A stretch of 18,615 nucleotides of DNA from assembly GCA_029548715.1 (NCBI GenBank), contig JAKPMW010000017.1:1-18615 (forward strand). Direction: 5' to 3'. The stretch comes from Spirochaetota bacterium. GTDB taxonomy: Bacteria > Spirochaetota > JAGLSM01 > JAKPMW01. Within the stretch, counting starts at the first letter, position 1. Every line of letters begins with the position of its first letter. The position numbers and the translations under genes were made by a program. The notes under the pieces were generated by a model, which did not search any database, was not told the DNA's origin, and saw only the letters and a program-made list of their open reading frames with translations. Shown piece after piece: positions 14,349 through 18,615 of the stretch.

Positions 14349-16766
14349 ATGCCCGCAGCCGACAGCTTTTCAGAAACACTCCTCCGCTCCGTTGTGGCCA
14401 CCCTGGATGACATTGTGTTTCACGTTGACCCGGGCGGAATAATCCGCTCATGGCATGCTCCGCTCTCGGCTGATTTATACACCCAGCCATCGGACTTCGA
14501 GGGTCACCATATCTCGGAGGTCCTCCCCCAGGATCTGGCAGAGCGTTTTGGATCCGTCTTTGAGCATGCCATCTCATCCGGCCTCGAAACACTCGAATAC
14601 TCACTCGACATGCTTGGCCGCACCCACTGGTTTCTTGCCCGGATAGCCCCTGTCGAGGCAGGCGGCTGGGTAGCCGTCATCCGCAACAACACCCGGCTCA
14701 GGGAGTACGCACACGCCCTCGAGATCCGTACATCCCAGCTTGATGCCCAGTTTGAAAACCTGCCCCTGGCCACCTTCATCTTCCAGTCATTTTCTGAAGG
14801 GATTGTTTTCCAGCGCTTTAACCTCGCAGCCAGACGGCTGATCGGGGAAAAAATCACCGCCCTCCTGGGTCGGCCGGTCAGCGAAATCTTTGCCGGCCAC
14901 GGAGATGCCATCAACGGGTTTCTCCGCTGCCTGAGGGAAAAAAGTTCCTTCACCCGCGAGATGGAGTGCATCTGGCCCGGAATGGACGCCACCCGGCATA
15001 TCACCGCCGACTTTGTCTTCGTCCCCCCGGACATGATCATGCTGCACATTACCGATATTGATACCGTCCGCCGCGCGACACAGCAGGCCTGTCTGGCCGA
15101 GTTTGTGGTCGAATCCGCCATTGAGGGGATCGTCCTGACGGACGCATCGGGAACAATAGAAAAGGTCAATCCGGCCTTCAGCAGCATCACCGGCTACAGT
15201 GCAGAGGAGGCGCTTGGAAAAAATCCCCGCATCCTCAAATCCGACCGGCACACGGACGATTTTTACGAGGATATGTGGCACCGCCTGGTCACCGATGGAC
15301 GCTGGGAAGGCGAAATCTGGAACAGGCGGAAAAACGGCGAGACCTATCCCGAACACATGGTCATCGCTGCCATCAGGGACCCAAACGGCCTCCTGCGCCA
15401 TTACGTCTCGGTTTTCAACGATATCTCGGATATCAAGTCACGTGACGAGCGGCTGGCGCATCAGTCGATGCATGACGCCCTGACCGACCTGCCAAACAGG
15501 AATCTCCTGACCGACCGGATCCGCTACGCCCTCTCGCGCCTGCCCGGCAGCGGGCGGGCCCTGCTGCCGCTTCTCTCCATCGACATCGACCACTTCAAGT
15601 ACATCAACGACGCCCATGGGCACATCGTGGGCGACTACCTGATCACCTCGATCGCACGCCGGCTGGAGACCCTGCTTCCACAGGGCGCCATGCTCTCCCG
15701 TGTCGGGGGTGATGACTTTATCGTCCTGCTGCCCCCGGTCAACACGAGCGCAGAGATCATGGTCTTTGTGATCAAGGTATCCACCGCCTTCCATGAGCCG
15801 TTTACCGTGGACAAGGAGGAGTTTTTCCTGACCCCAAGTATCGGGATCAGCGCAGCCCCGGGTGACGGAGACAACGAGATCCACCTGATCAAAAACGCCG
15901 AGCTGGCAATGTACCACGCAAAAAAATCCGGCCGAAATACCTGGCAGTTTTATTCAGCCGAGATGAACCGGGACGCCGCACGGAGGATCGACCTCCAGGG
16001 GCGGCTGCGAAAAGCGCTGGACGAAAACCAGTTTGAGGTCTGGTTCCAGCCCATCGTTGACTCGGGAAGCGGAAGGGTCGTCAGCGCCGAAGCCCTCGTG
16101 CGCTGGCGTGATCCCGAGCGGGGCATCGTCAGTCCGGGCGAATTCATCCCCTTTCTCGAGGAAGGCGGGCTGATCGTCCCTCTTGGGGGATGGATTCTTG
16201 AACACGCCGTCATGGCAGCGGCCGCCTGGCAACATGAGATGCCCGGAATGTCCCTCTCGGTCAATATCGCAGCCCGGCAGTTTTCCGAACCAGATTTCAT
16301 CCTCTCCATCTTCCGCACCATCGACAAAAGCGGTCTCGACCCGGGGCTGGTGGCTCTCGAAATCACCGAAAACACGATCATGTCCGACAGAGCCAGGGTC
16401 AGCGGCGCCATGGAGCAGATCAAGCGGATGGGATTCCGCATCTCGATCGACGATTTCGGCACCGGCTATTCATCGCTGGCCTACCTCAAGCGCTTTGATG
16501 CCGACTACCTCAAGATCGACCGGAGCTTCGTGATCGACCTGCCCCACGACCGGGACAGCTCGGCCATTGCCGAGGCGGTGATCGCCCTGGCCCGCTCTCT
16601 GGGACTGACCACCATCGCCGAGGGGGTTGAGTCCGAAGAACAGATGCACTTTCTCAAGGAGCGGGGCTGCCAGCGCATCCAGGGCTATCTCTACAGCAGG
16701 CCACTGCCCTTGACGGAATTTCTCGAATTTGCCCGGGCCCGCCAGACAACCCCGGCAAATGCATAG
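14349..16766 (+). CDS. Cytoplasmic PAS-PAS-PAS-GGDEF-EAL cyclic-di-GMP turnover protein
   Basis: 805 residues, no membrane helix or signal peptide. Two divergent PAS-like domains (about 10-115 and 130-250) are followed by a clear PAS domain (251-365) with TGYSAEEALGKNPRILKS and its PAC part GEIWNRRKNGETYPE. The GGDEF domain (about 370-535) reads SRVGGDDF (GGDDF, 453-457): the fourth signature position is Asp instead of Glu, and no RXXD inhibitory site precedes it, so cyclase activity is uncertain. The EAL domain (about 550-795) keeps the expected catalytic residues: E581 in EALVRW, N639, E671 in LEITEN, D701-D702 in DDFGTGYSSL, K722, E758/E761 in AEGVES and Q778. It is therefore probably an active phosphodiesterase giving pGpG, tuned by the PAS sensors. 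The ribosome site AGGA lies 7-8 nt upstream. The TatD gene follows after 5 nt. Confidence 0.93.
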   Translation: MPAADSFSETLLRSVVATLDDIVFHVDPGGIIRSWHAPLSADLYTQPSDFEGHHISEVLPQDLAERFGSVFEHAISSGLETLEYSLDMLGRTHWFLARIAPVEAGGWVAVIRNNTRLREYAHALEIRTSQLDAQFENLPLATFIFQSFSEGIVFQRFNLAARRLIGEKITALLGRPVSEIFAGHGDAINGFLRCLREKSSFTREMECIWPGMDATRHITADFVFVPPDMIMLHITDIDTVRRATQQACLAEFVVESAIEGIVLTDASGTIEKVNPAFSSITGYSAEEALGKNPRILKSDRHTDDFYEDMWHRLVTDGRWEGEIWNRRKNGETYPEHMVIAAIRDPNGLLRHYVSVFNDISDIKSRDERLAHQSMHDALTDLPNRNLLTDRIRYALSRLPGSGRALLPLLSIDIDHFKYINDAHGHIVGDYLITSIARRLETLLPQGAMLSRVGGDDFIVLLPPVNTSAEIMVFVIKVSTAFHEPFTVDKEEFFLTPSIGISAAPGDGDNEIHLIKNAELAMYHAKKSGRNTWQFYSAEMNRDAARRIDLQGRLRKALDENQFEVWFQPIVDSGSGRVVSAEALVRWRDPERGIVSPGEFIPFLEEGGLIVPLGGWILEHAVMAAAAWQHEMPGMSLSVNIAARQFSEPDFILSIFRTIDKSGLDPGLVALEITENTIMSDRARVSGAMEQIKRMGFRISIDDFGTGYSSLAYLKRFDADYLKIDRSFVIDLPHDRDSSAIAEAVIALARSLGLTTIAEGVESEEQMHFLKERGCQRIQGYLYSRPLPLTEFLEFARARQTTPANA

Positions 16767-16771
16767 CCCCG

Positions 16772-17668
16772 ATGTATGCGGATGCCCATGCCCATATCCA
16801 TGATCCCCGGCTGACAAAAGACACCAGCCGGGGATCGGCTCTCGAACGGGCCGCACAATCCGGACTGGATCTGATCCTCGCTGCCACGGTCTCGCCGGTT
16901 GACTGGCTTGCCCTTGTCGGGTTTCTCTCCACTCCATCAGCCAGCATAACGGGAACAGCCCCAATCCGGGCAGGGGCCGAAGTCCAGCCGGCATTCGGCG
17001 TTCAACCGGACCGGGCGCAGCCTGGCGGGAAGGACGCTGTTCACACCGCAGTCTCACGAGCCCCTGTGCCAGGCATACAGATCGCCACTGCCTTCGGTCT
17101 TCATCCGGCATACGATGACGGAAGCTACGACGCCACCCGGGACGGTTTTCCGCCTGCTGCGCTCCGGCCCCAGGCCATCGGCGAAATCGGGCTGGACCAC
17201 ACCGTCAACACCCCGCTGGATCGCCAGTGCACACGCCTTGCCATGATGCTCAAGCTGGCCGCAGAGACCGGCCTGCCTGTCGTCCTGCATGCCCGGGGAC
17301 CGTGGAACAGGCTCCTTGCCGTGCTGGACACCTTTCCCTCTGTCCGGGGAATCGTGCACGCCTTTGGGGGCTCACCCGAAACCGCCTGCGAGCTTTCCCG
17401 CCGCGGGTATCTGCTTTCGGCCGGACCCCGTCTGCTTGATCCCGCAGCCCGGCGGATACGGGAGAGTTTTTCCGGCCTGCCGCTTGCGTCGATTGTCCTT
17501 GAAAGCGATGCCCCGGACATGTGCCCGCCAGATGAAACGCCGCCAAATGAGCCAGCCGTGGTGGTCAGGCTTGCCGGTGCACTGTCCGCCCTGCGTGGAG
17601 AACCCGCCGATACAATCGCAGCCGGGACACGCCGCAACCTCGTGCGCCTCCTGGCCGGAAAGGGATAA
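16772..17668 (+). CDS. TatD-family metal-dependent hydrolase with an internal extra segment
   Basis: A 298-residue TIM-barrel hydrolase. Metal ligands of the family are all present: HXH in DAHAHIH (H6, H8), E138 in GEIGLDH, H173 in VLHARG, H196 in VHAFGG and D246 in ESDAP. TatD proteins are Mg-dependent nucleases (3'-5' exonuclease or DNase activity in characterised members). It is longer than the usual ~255-265 residues because residues about 52-104, between the second strand and the conserved FGLHP (108-112), carry a Gly/Pro/Ala-rich segment (STPSASITGTAPIRAGAEVQ and onward) not seen in typical members. The frame is unbroken. The start lies 5 nt after the EAL gene stop with no clear Shine-Dalgarno, so translation is probably coupled. 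Confidence 0.88.
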   Translation: MYADAHAHIHDPRLTKDTSRGSALERAAQSGLDLILAATVSPVDWLALVGFLSTPSASITGTAPIRAGAEVQPAFGVQPDRAQPGGKDAVHTAVSRAPVPGIQIATAFGLHPAYDDGSYDATRDGFPPAALRPQAIGEIGLDHTVNTPLDRQCTRLAMMLKLAAETGLPVVLHARGPWNRLLAVLDTFPSVRGIVHAFGGSPETACELSRRGYLLSAGPRLLDPAARRIRESFSGLPLASIVLESDAPDMCPPDETPPNEPAVVVRLAGALSALRGEPADTIAAGTRRNLVRLLAGKG

Positions 17669-17802
17669 ACAGCTTCAGCAGGAACACAATCAGGCCTGAC
17701 CAATCCGGCCATCACGCGCCGGTGCATTGAATGCCAAGCACCATCCAGCCAAATGCGCCACAAACATTCCAGGCAGGCAGCCCCTCATGACAGGCCATGC
17801 AC

Positions 17803-17824
17803 CAAAAAATCCCGCACAAACCCG
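17803..17824 (-). terminator. Weak terminator candidate after the outer-membrane protein gene
   Basis: On the minus strand CCCG-GGTTTGTG-CGGG is followed by ATTTTTT, 14 nt or more beyond the stop at 17838. An outer GCACC/GGTGC pair could extend the fold. The short stem makes this uncertain. The rest of 17669-17837, between converging genes, shows nothing else of note. Confidence 0.4.
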
Positions 17825-17837
17825 GGTGCCGCCCCCG

Positions 17838-18615
17838 TCAAAACGCTTCGAGCGAGAGAAAGTAGAACCCAAAATCCCCGGCCGTCCAGGCGAAATCAAG
17901 ACGAAAGGCCAGACGTTCGCGCGGAAGAAAGATGTAGCGGGCCCCGAAACCGACACCATAGTGCAGATCTCCCGTCGAAAGCAGATCAGCCCCGGCCGCA
18001 ACGCTCCCCGCGTGCCCGAAGGCATTGACGGTCCAGCGCTCACCAAGATGGAGGCGGTATTCAAACTGGGCCGCCAGCAGGGCCTTGTCGCGCAGGCGGC
18101 CTTCAAAGGCACCCCGAAGGAGTTTTGAACCACCCAACTGGGCCAGACGGTGAAACGGTACGTCCCCGTCCTGAATCTCGAGCAAAAACTGCCCCGCAAG
18201 GGTATGCTGCCCACTGAGGGTGTGATACCCGCGCAGATCAAGGACAAAATGATGATACTCGCGCTCACTCCCGAAGAGTCCGTCGTAGCGAGTCCAGGCG
18301 GCCTGAAACCAGACGCCCTCCCGGGAAGAAAAGACGTTGTCCCGCGTATCCCAGGACAAGGCCGCCCCCAGCCCGCTGGAAAGGGATCCATCCCAGCCGG
18401 GGATGGTCCCTCCAGCCAGGAGCCCGCCCGGCTCAAGACTGGCTGTCTCGTAGCGGGAAAACTCGGCCCGCACACCAAGGCTCAGCCCTCCGTGAAAAAA
18501 ATGGTTGTACTGCAGCACCCCGCGGGCCTCGTACTGCAGGTAGGACTCGCTGGCAGCCGGACGGTTGTCGTTGCCGATCCCGAAAAACTCACCGGGATAG
18601 CGAAACCCGGTCAAC
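17838..18615 (-). CDS. Omp85/BamA-superfamily outer-membrane barrel, C-terminal part (runs off the window)
   Basis: About 258 residues are visible and the frame is open at the right edge, so the N-terminus lies outside. Alternating hydrophobic/polar strands suit a beta-barrel. Family landmarks of the surface-antigen domain are present: WDTRDNVFSSREG (88-100 of the visible part), where BamA-like proteins have DTRD-x-x-x-P-x-x-G, and the conserved RGF-type motif region LGGSKLLRGAFEGRLRD (160-176) followed by QFEYRLHLGERW. The protein ends in FYFLSLEAF, with the terminal Phe recognised by the Bam machinery. It could be BamA, TamA or another 16-strand surface antigen such as a patatin-linked or stand-alone barrel. 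The missing part would show whether POTRA domains are present. Confidence 0.85.
   Translation of the reverse strand, partial: LTGFRYPGEFFGIGNDNRPAASESYLQYEARGVLQYNHFFHGGLSLGVRAEFSRYETASLEPGGLLAGGTIPGWDGSLSSGLGAALSWDTRDNVFSSREGVWFQAAWTRYDGLFGSEREYHHFVLDLRGYHTLSGQHTLAGQFLLEIQDGDVPFHRLAQLGGSKLLRGAFEGRLRDKALLAAQFEYRLHLGERWTVNAFGHAGSVAAGADLLSTGDLHYGVGFGARYIFLPRERLAFRLDFAWTAGDFGFYFLSLEAF

Overview
The window looks like a chromosomal stretch of a GC-rich, Gram-negative, probably anaerobic bacterium. Gram-negative character is supported by two lipobox lipoproteins, a beta-barrel outer-membrane protein ending in Phe, and an exported pentapeptide-repeat protein. Anaerobic metabolism is suggested by nfnAB, the electron-bifurcating NADH-dependent ferredoxin:NADP+ oxidoreductase. 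A member of the former Deltaproteobacteria (Desulfobacterota) would fit, but that placement is inference from gene content and not demonstrated by any marker here.

Layout: (1) 1-1822, plus strand: a small stand-alone PAS-domain protein and a membrane-anchored metallophosphoesterase. (2) 1823-2246: a non-coding block of imperfect palindromes built on ATGGTRCC/GGTRCCAT, organised as two ~180-nt units. (3) 2247-3893, plus: an MFS transporter, an 81-nt element bounded by 9-bp inverted repeats, and a 70-residue two-helix membrane protein. (4) 3898-5915, minus: an unrecognised lipoprotein, a patch of three 23-nt tandem repeats, and valine-pyruvate aminotransferase (avtA). (5) 6185-7157, minus: a beta-propeller lipoprotein whose frame appears broken near its 3' end, with a recognisable promoter and terminator. 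(6) 7223-11089, minus: nfnB, nfnA and gdhA, each transcription unit closed by a good intrinsic terminator. (7) 11151-12128, minus: an EamA/DMT-family transporter. (8) 12129-12535: a divergent intergenic region with a 29-nt operator-like dyad and a promoter for aroC. (9) 12536-17668, plus: chorismate synthase (aroC), an exported pentapeptide-repeat protein, a PAS/GGDEF/EAL cyclic-di-GMP protein and an unusually long TatD-family hydrolase. (10) 17838 to the window end, minus: the C-terminal part of an Omp85/BamA-superfamily barrel.

Functional links: gdhA uses NADPH to assimilate ammonium and nfnAB can supply NADPH from NADH plus reduced ferredoxin, so the two neighbouring minus-strand units form a sensible nitrogen/redox block; avtA adds amino-group transfer to pyruvate and branched-chain oxoacids. 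The c-di-GMP protein and the TatD hydrolase are separated by only 5 nt and are probably co-transcribed. Most genes are ordinary housekeeping or accessory genes. I see no phage, insertion sequence, CRISPR array, tRNA or rRNA. The least explained parts are the non-coding repeats and dyads, the broken beta-propeller gene and the extra segment in the TatD protein.
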